From assembly GCA_948852945.1 (NCBI GenBank), contig CAQPBJ010000005.1, positions 23,567 through 87,566 of the forward strand: 64,000 nucleotides of DNA, given 5' to 3'. Numbering within the stretch: position 1 is the stretch's first letter; every line of letters begins with the position of its first letter. Under the pieces are notes generated by a model. That model searched no databases, had not been told where the DNA came from, and saw only the letters and a list, made by a program, of their open reading frames with translations. This stretch comes from an uncultured Clostridia bacterium (lineage in GTDB: Bacteria > Bacillota > Clostridia > TANB77 > CAG-508). The position numbers and the translations under genes were made by a program. Shown here piece after piece: positions 25,431 through 33,950 of the stretch.

Positions 25431-26136
25431 TTAGTATATTTTTTGTAAATTGAAGTTTGTGTAATCTGCACTTATTAGTTTATATTCTATCCCATATAAT
25501 TCGTAGTCTTTTACATTGCCATATGCTTGTGTTCCATGTAAATGTCCATAATATACTTTTTTTACGTTATATCTTCCTAAAATTTCTGCATATGGATTTT
25601 GATTTTTACTTTCTGGATTATCGTATGGTGGATAATGCATAAATACTATTATTTCTTTATCTTTTCCATACTGTTTTACTATTGCTTCTAATTCCATTTC
25701 TAGTCGCAATTTTTCTCTTCTTAATATTTTTTCATCATTTTCTTTTCCGTCCATTATCCAGCCATGGACTCCTGTTATAATTTTGTTCTCAAACTCAAAA
25801 TAGTTGTTCTGTATGAAATCTATATTTTCAAAATTGTTTTCTTTTAAAAAGTTTCTCATTTTAGCTAGTGTTGTCCACCAATAGTCATGATTTCCTTTTA
25901 ATAATAGCTTTTTTCCAGGTAATTTTTTCAAATATTCAAAATCTTGTTTCGTATCTTCTATTTTCATTGCCCATGAAAAATCACCAGCTAATACAACTAA
26001 GTCATCACTATTTACTTTGTCTTTCCAGCTATTTGCAATTTTTTCATCATGATTTTCCCAATTTGGTCCGAAATATATCCATTGGCTTATTACATCCGAA
26101 TGATAAATGCAAATCAGCAATTACATATATTGACAT
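25431..26136 (-). CDS. Calcineurin-like metallophosphoesterase; needs a +1 frameshift at CGG codon 23
   Basis: The ORF from 26120 begins with nonsense residues. The real start is ATG 26136 (SD TTAGGAGAA, which overlaps the tsaD stop). It gives MSIYVIADLHLSF with the D-x-H metal motif, continues GCNKPMDIF and meets CGG (26070-26068). Skipping C yields GPNWENHDEKIANSW, the family sequence, then the metal ligands GDFSWAM, GNHDYWW and the later HYPPYD and YGHLHG. Joined length 234 aa. Unshifted, translation stops 7 codons after CGG, leaving only the first metal motif, while the second fragment alone lacks DLH; neither could be active. Substrate unknown. Confidence 0.88.
26068..26070 (-). other. 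+1 frameshift site at in-frame CGG (metallophosphoesterase)
   Basis: Zero frame TTT CGG ACC AAA; restored TTT (C) GGA CCA AAT TGG, giving F-G-P-N-W. The nine bases CGGACCAAA are identical to those at the gpr site. Confidence 0.86.
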
Positions 26137-26137
26137 T

Positions 26138-27139
26138 TTATTCTCCTAATTTTAGATTTGGTATTGCATTTAATGTTAAGTCTGATTTTTTTCCTTTTAT
26201 ATAGTTGTAATATCCTGCAGCTGCTATCATTGCAGCATTATCTGTACATAATATTAGCTCTGGAAAATACATCTCTATATTTTCTTTTTTAGCTAATTCT
26301 TCGAATCTTCCTCTAATATAAGAGTTTGCAGATACACCTCCAGCAAATACAACTTTATTTATTTTTGTTTCTTTTATAGCTTTTAAAATGTTATTTTCTA
26401 ACATATCTGTTGCTACTTTTTCAAAACTTAGGCATAAGTCTGCTTTATTTATATTGGGTGTTTTATGATTTAAATTTATTACAGCTGTTTTTACTCCACT
26501 AAATGAAAAGTCCATGTTATCCATATGAGTTACTGGCAGATTTATTATTTCTTTTCCTTCTTTAGCTAGCTTATCTACTTTTGGTCCTCCTGGATAGCCA
26601 AGTCCTACTACTCTAGCTACTTTGTCAAATGCTTCGCCTATTGCATCATCTCTTGTTTTTCCTAATATTTCAAAACTTGTATAATCATCTACTTTTACCA
26701 AATGTGTATGTCCACCTGAAATTATTAAGCAGATAAATGGTGGTTTTAAATCTTTATGTGTTATGTAATTTGCTGCAATATGTCCTTCTATATGATTAAC
26801 TCCAAGTAGTGGTTTGTTACTTGCAAAACTTAGTCCTTTTGCATAAGAAACTCCTACTAATAGTGCTCCTACTAATCCTGGTCCATATGTTGTAGCTATA
26901 CAGTCTATATCTTTTAGTTCTAATTTTGCTTGTTTTAAGGCTTCTTTCATTACTTGATTTATTACTTCTGTATGACATCTAGAAGCTATTTCTGGTACAA
27001 CTCCACCATAATTTTCATGTATTTTAATCTGCGAATTTATTACATTGGAAAGAACCTCTCTTCCGTTTTTTACAACAGAAATAGAGGTTTCATCACAGCT
27101 TGATTCAATTCCTAGTATATATATATCTTTTTCTTCCAT
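26138..27139 (-). CDS. tsaD: tRNA N6-threonylcarbamoyladenosine transferase subunit
   Basis: 333 aa. TsaD transfers threonylcarbamoyl to A37 of ANN-decoding tRNAs with TsaB and TsaE. Signatures: ILGIESSCDETSISVV, the metal-binding HIEGHIAANY (HxExH), LIISGGHTHLV and GEAFDKVARVVGLGYPGGP. Length normal. The stop codon is embedded in the SD region of the phosphoesterase gene, so the two are coupled. Confidence 0.97.
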   Translation of the reverse strand: MEEKDIYILGIESSCDETSISVVKNGREVLSNVINSQIKIHENYGGVVPEIASRCHTEVINQVMKEALKQAKLELKDIDCIATTYGPGLVGALLVGVSYAKGLSFASNKPLLGVNHIEGHIAANYITHKDLKPPFICLIISGGHTHLVKVDDYTSFEILGKTRDDAIGEAFDKVARVVGLGYPGGPKVDKLAKEGKEIINLPVTHMDNMDFSFSGVKTAVINLNHKTPNINKADLCLSFEKVATDMLENNILKAIKETKINKVVFAGGVSANSYIRGRFEELAKKENIEMYFPELILCTDNAAMIAAAGYYNYIKGKKSDLTLNAIPNLKLGE

Positions 27140-27149
27140 CTTTTTTCCT

Positions 27150-27899
27150 TTATATAAAAATTGAAAATATTGTTGCTACAACTTTTTGCATTCCGTTTAA
27201 TACTATTGTTATTACTGGTGATGTTATATAGCCTAAAACACCTGTTACAAATAAAAGCAAGAATATTAATGATATCATTTGCATATTTTCATCTATCCAT
27301 CTTTTAGCTCTGTATGGTAATACTTTTAAAAATATTTTAGATCCGTCTAATGGTGGAATTGGAATTAAATTAAATACTCCTAATCCTATGTTTACAATTA
27401 TTGCATAGTAAAGCATTGTCATTAATATATTTATTGGGCTTGCACCGCTAAGCATAAACATTATTCCAGCTTCTGGTACGAATAATAATATTGTATAAAA
27501 TATTATCATTAATACGAAAGCTAAAATAAAGTTCATCGCTGGCCCTGCTAAGCTTACTATTGTTTCTCCTTTAGAAGGTGACACTTTTGAAAAATTATTA
27601 GTATTGATTTGTACAGGTTTTCCCCATCCAATATGAGCAAATACTAATAAAAATATTCCTACTGGGTCTAAATGTTTCATTGGATCTAAACTTAATCTTC
27701 CTTGGTTTCTTGGTGTTGAATCTCCTAATCTATCTGCAGCAAATGCATGTGCAAATTCATGAAATGAAATTGCTAGTATTACTCCTGGTAGTGTTAATAA
27801 AGTTGAAACTAGGTTAAAACTTCCTAAATTTATTATTGTTAAAAACAACAATATTACTAATATTATATATAAATTTCTTTTGTTAAATTGAAAATACAT
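27150..27899 (-). CDS. Site-2 protease family membrane metalloprotease (M50)
   Basis: 249 aa. Zinc motif HEFAH (in ISFHEFAHAFAADRLGD, about residues 45-61) and the third ligand region NLIPIPPLDGSKI (about 180-192). Five to six membrane helices. M50 peptidases of this short YwhC-like kind cleave within membranes; the substrate is unknown. It lies between tsaD (10-base gap) and lysS. Confidence 0.88.
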   Translation of the reverse strand: MYFQFNKRNLYIILVILLFLTIINLGSFNLVSTLLTLPGVILAISFHEFAHAFAADRLGDSTPRNQGRLSLDPMKHLDPVGIFLLVFAHIGWGKPVQINTNNFSKVSPSKGETIVSLAGPAMNFILAFVLMIIFYTILLFVPEAGIMFMLSGASPINILMTMLYYAIIVNIGLGVFNLIPIPPLDGSKIFLKVLPYRAKRWIDENMQMISLIFLLLFVTGVLGYITSPVITIVLNGMQKVVATIFSIFI

Positions 27900-27969
27900 A
27901 TTATTTCCTTTCTCTTAATTAATAATTACATAATGTATCGATTAGGAATGTAATTCTTTGTATCTTATA

Positions 27970-30117
27970 TTATTTAGCCAAATTATATTCTGTTTGTATA
28001 TTATCTTCTACTTCTTTCATTGCTTCAAGTGTGTTACTTAATAGCTCATCTATTTCCCATCCTAATATTTCTGCACCTTTTGTAATGATTTCTCTTGAAC
28101 ATCCTGCGGCAAACTTTTTGTCTTTATATTTCTTTTTCAAGCTTGATAATTCCATATCTTTTGTGCTTTGTGATGGTCTCATTTTTGTAGCTGCCCATAT
28201 TAATCCAGATAATTCATCTGTTGCAAATAATATTTTTTCCATATTATGCTCAGGTTTGATATCTGAACATATGCCATATCCATGACTGCAAACAGCATTA
28301 ATTAATTCACTATTAGCATTAATTTCTTTTAGAATTTCAGGTGCTTTTTGGCAATGTTCTTCTGGATACATTTCATAATCTACATCATGTAATAATCCTA
28401 CTAATCCCCAAAAATCTTCATTTTCATTATATTTTTTTGCAAAATATCTCATGATTTGTTCAACAGTAATTGCATGTCTTATATGAAATTCTTCTTTATT
28501 ATATTTTTTTAATAGGTTTATAGCATCTTCTCTTTTTATTTCTGTTTTAAAGTTATTATTGTCTATTTTATCTTTGTTTTCTGTTTTCTTTGCTTTTTGG
28601 TCTGCAATAGTGTTGTTTATAGGTTTCATTGTTGGAAATAATAGTACATCTCTTATTGATGCGCTGTCTGTTAATAACATTACTAGTCTGTCAATTCCTA
28701 TACCTATTCCTCCTGTTGGTGGCATTCCATATTCTAGTGCTTGAACAAAGTCTTCGTCCATCATTCCAGCTTCTTCATCTCCAGCATCTCTAGCTTCTAC
28801 TTGTTTTTTAAATCTTTCATATTGATCAATTGGATCATTCAATTCTGAGAACGCATTTCCGTATTCTCTTCCACCTATAAATATTTCAAATCTTTCTGTT
28901 AATCTGTTATCTTTTTGACTTCTTTTAGCTAATGGTGAAATTTCTACTGGATAATCATATATAAAAGTTGGTTGTATTAATGTTTTTTCTACATATTCAT
29001 CGAAGAATAATGCAATTACATCTCCTCTTGTTTCTTTTGTTTTGTCTGGAATTTCTATTCCTCTTTCTTTAGCTAGTTTAACAGCTTCTTCATCTGTTTC
29101 AATTTTATTAAAATCTACTCCACAAGCTTCTTTTACGCTGTCTATCATACTAATTCTTTTCCAGCCTGGTGTTAAATCTATTTCTTGACCTTGATATGTT
29201 ATTTTAGTAGTTCCTAAAACTTTCATTGCGCATTTTGTAAATATTTCTTCTGTAATATCCATCATATATTGATAATCTACATATGCTGCATAAAATTCTA
29301 TACTTGTAAATTCTGGGTTGTGTCTTATGTCCATTCCTTCATTTCTGAATATTCTTCCTATTTCATATACTTTGTCATATCCACCAACTATTAATCTTTT
29401 TAAGTTTAGTTCTGTAGCTATTCTTAAATACATTGATAAATCTAGCGAATTATGATGTGTAACAAATGGTTTTGCTGTGGCTCCACCTGAAATTGTATTT
29501 AATATTGGTGTTTCAACTTCTAAATATCCTTTTTCATCTAGAATTCTTCTTATTTCGCTTATGATTTTGCTTCTTGTTATAAATGTTTGTTTAACTTCTG
29601 GATTCATTATTAAATCTACATATCTTTGTCTATATCTTAAATCTGCATCTTTTAAACCATGGAATTTTTCTGGTAGTGGTCTTAATGATTTTGAAAGTAA
29701 TACTACTTCTTTTGCATGTACAGATATTTCTTCTGTTTTTGTTTTAAATACAAATCCAGATATTCCGATTATATCTCCTATATCCCATGTTTTAAATGCT
29801 TTATAACTTTCTTCTCCTAAATCATTTATGCTTATATAACTTTGTATTTTTTCATCACTGTCTTGAATTGTACAGAAAGATGCTTTTCCCATTATTCTTT
29901 TTGCAATTATTCTTCCTGCAATTTTTACATCTTTTTCTTCAAAATTTTCATAGTTTGCTTTTATTTCTCCTGCTGTATTTGTTCTATCATATTTTGTTAT
30001 TTCAAATGGGTCTTTTCCTGCTTCTTGTAGTTCCTTTAATTTGTCTCTTCTTATTTGCATTAGATGATTTATATCTAATTCTTCATTTTGTTCTATATTG
30101 TTATTATTCTCGTTCAT
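27970..30117 (-). CDS. lysS: Lysyl-tRNA synthetase fused to a C-terminal HD domain
   Basis: 715 aa, about 200 longer than an ordinary class II LysRS. Residues 1-500: OB-fold anticodon domain (VKIAGRIIAKRIMGKASF), motif 2 FRNEGMDIRHNPEFT and motif 3 GIGIGIDRLVMLLTDS. After a charged linker (about 505-535) residues about 540-700 are an HD-type domain: FHIRHAITVEQIMRYFAKKY, GLLHDVDYEMYPEEHC and VCSHGYGI supply His and Asp metal ligands. The HD part resembles stand-alone HD hydrolases that often act on nucleotides. Why it is fused to LysRS is unknown. One continuous frame, no CGG. Confidence 0.93.
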   Translation of the reverse strand: MNENNNNIEQNEELDINHLMQIRRDKLKELQEAGKDPFEITKYDRTNTAGEIKANYENFEEKDVKIAGRIIAKRIMGKASFCTIQDSDEKIQSYISINDLGEESYKAFKTWDIGDIIGISGFVFKTKTEEISVHAKEVVLLSKSLRPLPEKFHGLKDADLRYRQRYVDLIMNPEVKQTFITRSKIISEIRRILDEKGYLEVETPILNTISGGATAKPFVTHHNSLDLSMYLRIATELNLKRLIVGGYDKVYEIGRIFRNEGMDIRHNPEFTSIEFYAAYVDYQYMMDITEEIFTKCAMKVLGTTKITYQGQEIDLTPGWKRISMIDSVKEACGVDFNKIETDEEAVKLAKERGIEIPDKTKETRGDVIALFFDEYVEKTLIQPTFIYDYPVEISPLAKRSQKDNRLTERFEIFIGGREYGNAFSELNDPIDQYERFKKQVEARDAGDEEAGMMDEDFVQALEYGMPPTGGIGIGIDRLVMLLTDSASIRDVLLFPTMKPINNTIADQKAKKTENKDKIDNNNFKTEIKREDAINLLKKYNKEEFHIRHAITVEQIMRYFAKKYNENEDFWGLVGLLHDVDYEMYPEEHCQKAPEILKEINANSELINAVCSHGYGICSDIKPEHNMEKILFATDELSGLIWAATKMRPSQSTKDMELSSLKKKYKDKKFAAGCSREIITKGAEILGWEIDELLSNTLEAMKEVEDNIQTEYNLAK

Positions 30118-30177
30118 AATATTTTCCTCTCTTTATTTAATTTTTTTTAGCTGTATGTGTGGCTCTTCTTTGAAGAG

Positions 30178-31410
30178 CTAACGTTTGTATCTTCTTAATA
30201 TCCAGCCTTCTTCTACTTCTATCGGTAATATCATTTTTACTTTTTGCTCTGCTTTTCCTGGATTTACTGTCTCTATTTCTTCGTCTGTTTCAATATCCCA
30301 TAATTTATCTATTGTAAATTTTACTGTTTCTATTTGGTTTGGAATTATTATTTCCATTTCGTCTCCAATAGATAATTTGTTTTTTATTTCTACTATTGTT
30401 TTTTTATTTTCCTTTTTTAATACCTTTGCTCCAAATTCATATTCTAAATTATATTGTTTTCCTTCATATTCTTGGAAGTCTTTGTTGTTTCTGTCATTAA
30501 AATAGAAAGTTGTTAATCCTCTTGTTTTTGTTTTTTCTATTTCTGCTAAATATTTTTTTGAATCGTAGTGTTTAGGATCTTTTATATAATCATCTATTGC
30601 ATTTCTATATGCATTTACTACTGATGCTAAATAATACTCTGTTTTTAGTCTTCCTTCTATTTTTAAACTGTCTACTCCTATATCTATTAAATCAGGTATT
30701 TCATTTATTAAACATAAATCTTTTGATGAGAATATGTATGTGCCTTGTTCATCTGTTTCAACAGGCATTAAGTTTCCTGGTTTGTTTGTTTCTTCGACAT
30801 ATATGTTGTATGCCCATCTACAGCTTTGTGCGCAATCTCCTAAATTTGCACTTCTTCCACAAAGAAAATCACTTAGGAAACATCTTCCTGAGTATCCAAA
30901 GCATATTGCTCCATGACAGAATGTTTCTATTTCCATATCTTTTGGTATATGTTTTCGCATTTCCCTAATTTGTTCTTTATTCATCTCTCTTCCAACGATT
31001 ACTCTTTTTGCTCCATTATGATACCAAAAGTTTGCATTGTGGTAACTTATAACATTTGCTTGTGTGCTAATATGAATTTCTATGTCTGGTGCATATTCTT
31101 TTAATATTTCTATAACTCCACCGTCTGATGCTATTATACCGTCTGGCTTTATTTCGTTTAATTCTTTTGCTGCTTTTATTATTTCGTCATATTTTTCATC
31201 CCATGCAAATATATTTAAAGCAACATATACTTTTTTATTTAAGCTATGAGCATATTCAATTGTTTTCTTTAAGTCATCGTCTTCTACACTCACTCTTGTG
31301 CGAAGTGACAAACTTTTTGTTCCCATATATACTGCGTCTGCTCCATATAAAAAAGCTATCTTTGCTTTTTCGAATGATCCAGCTGGTGCTAATAATTCTA
31401 TATTCTTCAT
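30178..31410 (-). CDS. Peptidase U32 family protein (tRNA or rRNA hydroxylation type)
   Basis: 410 aa. U32 signature regions: ELLAPAGSFEKAKIAFLYGA, IEIHISTQANVISYHNANFW, EIETFCHGAICFGYSGRCFL with the CFL(S) box, and the cysteine cluster CGRSANLGDCAQSC. The family includes TrhP and RlhA, which help make 5-hydroxyuridine in tRNA or 5-hydroxycytidine in rRNA. A tRNA role fits the nearby TrmR-like methyltransferase at 33299, which methylates tRNA 5-hydroxyuridine. A small hairpin GCTCTTCTTTGAAGAGC follows at 30162-30178. Confidence 0.88.
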   Translation of the reverse strand: MKNIELLAPAGSFEKAKIAFLYGADAVYMGTKSLSLRTRVSVEDDDLKKTIEYAHSLNKKVYVALNIFAWDEKYDEIIKAAKELNEIKPDGIIASDGGVIEILKEYAPDIEIHISTQANVISYHNANFWYHNGAKRVIVGREMNKEQIREMRKHIPKDMEIETFCHGAICFGYSGRCFLSDFLCGRSANLGDCAQSCRWAYNIYVEETNKPGNLMPVETDEQGTYIFSSKDLCLINEIPDLIDIGVDSLKIEGRLKTEYYLASVVNAYRNAIDDYIKDPKHYDSKKYLAEIEKTKTRGLTTFYFNDRNNKDFQEYEGKQYNLEYEFGAKVLKKENKKTIVEIKNKLSIGDEMEIIIPNQIETVKFTIDKLWDIETDEEIETVNPGKAEQKVKMILPIEVEEGWILRRYKR

Positions 31411-31583
31411 CCGGTTTTTCCTTTCTTTTTATTTTGGTAAAATTTTAATATTAATAATATATCATAATTTGATTTGTAAATCTAGTTATTTCTAGACTTT
31501 TTTAAATATTTATGCATGATATGTTTATTTTTCTGCTAGGTAATTTTATATATTTGTTACTTTTATTTTAATGTGTTATTATC

Positions 31584-31612
31584 TTGAATTATATTTTCAG
31601 TAAATTTATATT
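31584..31612 (+). promoter_or_regulatory. Sigma-A-type promoter for ppaC
   Basis: TTGAAT, 17-base spacer, TATATT in the 265-base divergent gap, followed by a leader and the SD GGAG before ATG 31676. I see nothing else of note in the gap. Confidence 0.5.
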
Positions 31613-31675
31613 GATTTAATTAGTAAAATATTATAAGATGGTGACTGGAAATATAATAAGAATGGAGAAAAAATT

Positions 31676-32596
31676 ATGGAAAAAATATTAGTTTTTGGAC
31701 ACAAAAGTCCTGATACAGATTCTATAGCAGCTTCAATTGCTATGGCATATTTACAAAATAAATTGGGCAAAGCTGTAGAACCACGTAGACTTGGAAATAT
31801 TAATAAAGAAACAGAATATGTTTTAAATCATTTTAAAATTGGTGCACCTGAATTACTTTCTTCAGTTAATGAAGATAATGAAGTTATATTAGTAGATCAT
31901 AATGAAGCTGCTCAATGTGTTGATGGTATTGAAAAAGCTCATATTCGTATGGTTGTAGACCATCATACTATGGATTTTAAAGCTTCTGAACCTTTATATT
32001 ATTATGCTGAACCTGTTGGTTGTACTTGTACAGTTCTTTATAAATTATTTAATGATAATAATGTTGTTATACCTGCAGATGTTGCTGGTTTAATGCTTAG
32101 TGCTATTATTTCTGATACACTTCTTTTTAAATCACCAACATGTACTGAAAAAGATCAAAAAGTTGCTGAAGATTTAGCTAAAATTGCAAATGTAGATATT
32201 AATACTTATGGTTTAGCTATGCTTAAAGCTGGTACTGATCTATCTTCTTTCTCAGAAGAAGAATTAGTTAATTTAGACGGAAAGCAATTTACTTTGGCTG
32301 ATAAAGTTAAAGCTAAAATTTCTCAAGTAAATACTGCTGACATAGATGAAGTTATGGCTAGAAAAGGAAAAATTGAATCAGCTATGAACAAAGATATCGA
32401 TTCTTTAGATTTAGAACTAAATGTATTCTTAATTACTGATATTATTAATAGTAATTCTCAAGTTATTGTTTTAGGTTCTAAGGCTGACATCGTTGAAAAA
32501 GCATATTCAGTTACTCTTGAAGATAATACTGCGTTTTTACCAGGTATTGTTTCTAGAAAGAAACAAGTTGTTCCTGTTTTAACAGCAAATTGCTAA
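31676..32596 (+). CDS. ppaC: Manganese-dependent inorganic pyrophosphatase (family II)
   Basis: 306 aa. Family II pyrophosphatase, DHH superfamily. Metal motifs FGHKSPDTDSIAASIA (HxxPDxD), ILVDHNEAAQ (DHN), VVDHHTMDF (DHH) and the C-terminal SRKKQVVP substrate-binding motif near residue 295. It hydrolyses pyrophosphate in the cytosol. Full length. It ends in a clean terminator. Confidence 0.97.
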   Translation: MEKILVFGHKSPDTDSIAASIAMAYLQNKLGKAVEPRRLGNINKETEYVLNHFKIGAPELLSSVNEDNEVILVDHNEAAQCVDGIEKAHIRMVVDHHTMDFKASEPLYYYAEPVGCTCTVLYKLFNDNNVVIPADVAGLMLSAIISDTLLFKSPTCTEKDQKVAEDLAKIANVDINTYGLAMLKAGTDLSSFSEEELVNLDGKQFTLADKVKAKISQVNTADIDEVMARKGKIESAMNKDIDSLDLELNVFLITDIINSNSQVIVLGSKADIVEKAYSVTLEDNTAFLPGIVSRKKQVVPVLTANC

Positions 32597-32612
32597 TATT
32601 GCATTGAATATT

Positions 32613-32640
32613 AAAGCTACTCTTAAGAGTAGCTTTTTTG
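32613..32640 (+). terminator. ppaC terminator
   Basis: AAAGCTACTCTTAAGAGTAGCTTTTTT, a perfect stem with T run. Confidence 0.9.
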
Positions 32641-32649
32641 TATTATAAA

Positions 32650-32697
32650 AGCAAAAAATCTTCTAGCTTTCAAATGGCCTAGAAGATTTCTTTTGCT
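32650..32697 (-). terminator. Terminator downstream of the foreign-looking gene
   Basis: AGCAAAAAATCTTCTAG / CTAGAAGATTTCTTTTGCT with a 12-base loop. Confidence 0.7.
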
Positions 32698-32737
32698 GAG
32701 AACTCTCGCTTGCATTAGTGCTTACCTATATGCCGAT

Positions 32738-33235
32738 TTATTCTTCGACATATTCAAAAAACAATTCTTTCATGTCAGTAAATGTGGCATTCCGCGCTTC
32801 GTTGTTTTTGGCTTTGAATTGTGCGTAGCAATCATCGAAAGCTGGCAGCTTGCTCAAAGGTTGTACAACTTTGGAATTTACATAGTACCACTTCTTTTTG
32901 AATTTGATGAAGCTCATCGTTCCATAGTAGTGTGTATCTACGTCTGATCCCCATAGCACTCTCTGCAACATGATGTTGTCCTTTCGATGTTTTGCGCTTT
33001 CCTTATCGATTGGACTGATCACATCGTTTCCGTTTGCTATGCCCACTTTCCAGTAGATGTTCTTGTGGATATACTCGTCCATCAACTCTTTGAAATTCCA
33101 TGTTTTCTTGTTCTGAATCTCAGAGTGGTAGATGGTGCTTAGTTGTTCCACGCGTTCAATCTGCTCCATTACTTTTGGCGGAATGTTTGGCTTTTTTTGC
33201 AAAAGCCGTTTGAATCTTCTGGTCAATTGTTTCAT
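32738..33235 (-). CDS. Foreign-looking gene of unknown function, uses CGG as ordinary codons
   Basis: 165 aa from ATG 33235 (SD GGAGG, 8-base spacing). No family recognised; the protein is basic at the N-terminus (MKQLTRRFKRLLQKKPNIPP) and ends acidic (MKELFFEYVEE). Base composition is clearly richer in G and C than every neighbour, with codons such as GCG, CGC, GTG and CAG. It contains two in-phase CGG codons (codon 10 at 33208-33206 and codon 148 at 32794-32792) and reads as one uninterrupted frame across both. If CGG triggers a +1 shift in this host, the protein would end after about 22 residues. A recent transfer (phage or plasmid cargo) is likely. Confidence 0.6.
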   Translation of the reverse strand: MKQLTRRFKRLLQKKPNIPPKVMEQIERVEQLSTIYHSEIQNKKTWNFKELMDEYIHKNIYWKVGIANGNDVISPIDKESAKHRKDNIMLQRVLWGSDVDTHYYGTMSFIKFKKKWYYVNSKVVQPLSKLPAFDDCYAQFKAKNNEARNATFTDMKELFFEYVEE

Positions 33236-33298
33236 ATGAAACACCTCCTGTTGTGTGATGTTTATATTATACCCTGCTTTATTAAGTTATGTCAACTG

Positions 33299-33892
33299 CT
33301 ATTTTATAACTCTTGTTATTGCTAAGCCGTCTCCTATTTCTAAAATTTCTGATTTACATTTATCGTTTTCTGTTATTTCTTTTATATATTCACGAAGATG
33401 TCTAACTGCTGTACGTTGCTTATGTGCATTATAATCACTCATTACATATCCTTTGTATAAGATGTTATCTGCTAAAATTAGTCCATTATTTTTTACTAAT
33501 CTTATTCCGTGCTCCAAAAACACTGGATATTTCCCTTTTGCTGCATCTATAAAAATAATATCGTATTCATTATTTATTTTAGGTAATATTTCTACAGCAT
33601 CACCTATAAAAATATTTATTCTGTTAGATACTCCTATTTTTTCTACATTTTCTTTTGCTTCTTTTGCTCTTTCTTCACTTAACTCAATTGTGTCAATTAT
33701 ACAATCGTTTGATGTAACTCTAGCAAATGTGCTTGCAGAATACCCTACAGCTGTTCCTATTTCTAATATTCTTTTTGGTTTTTCCTCTTTTAAGATTTCT
33801 TCTATCTTCTCTAGGGTGTCGTCCATTAATATTGGAATATGTTCTTCTAAAGCTTTTTCTTTTACTTTTTTTAGTTCTTCTTCGTTAAACAT
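33299..33892 (-). CDS. trmR: SAM-dependent O-methyltransferase (TrmR/YrrM type)
   Basis: 197 aa from ATG 33892, preceded by GTAGGAGATAAA (the longer frame from 33910 has no SD). A class I methyltransferase fold: KRILEIGTAVGYSASTFAR (SAM motif I), IDTIELSEERAKEAKENV, and YDIIFIDAAKGKYPVFLEHG (motif IV with the metal-binding Asp). This is the YrrM/TrmR group, which methylates 5-hydroxyuridine at tRNA position 34. It is a plausible partner of the U32 protein at 30178. Downstream of typA across a hairpin. Confidence 0.8.
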   Translation of the reverse strand: MFNEEELKKVKEKALEEHIPILMDDTLEKIEEILKEEKPKRILEIGTAVGYSASTFARVTSNDCIIDTIELSEERAKEAKENVEKIGVSNRINIFIGDAVEILPKINNEYDIIFIDAAKGKYPVFLEHGIRLVKNNGLILADNILYKGYVMSDYNAHKQRTAVRHLREYIKEITENDKCKSEILEIGDGLAITRVIK

Positions 33893-33910
33893 TTTATCTC
33901 CTACTATCAT

Positions 33911-33945
33911 AAAAAGGAGTTCTGCTTTTTCAGAACTCCTTTTTT
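33911..33945 (-). terminator. typA terminator
   Basis: AAAAAGGAGTTCTG / CAGAACTCCTTTTTT stem with a short T-rich loop, directly after the typA stop and before the methyltransferase start. It may partly attenuate transcription into that gene. Confidence 0.8.
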
Positions 33946-33950
33946 ATATT

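Noticed and set aside
26101..26120. Start of the phosphoesterase at 26120
   Set aside because: The residues before the conserved GPNW do not fit the family; the SD and metal motif belong to ATG 26136.
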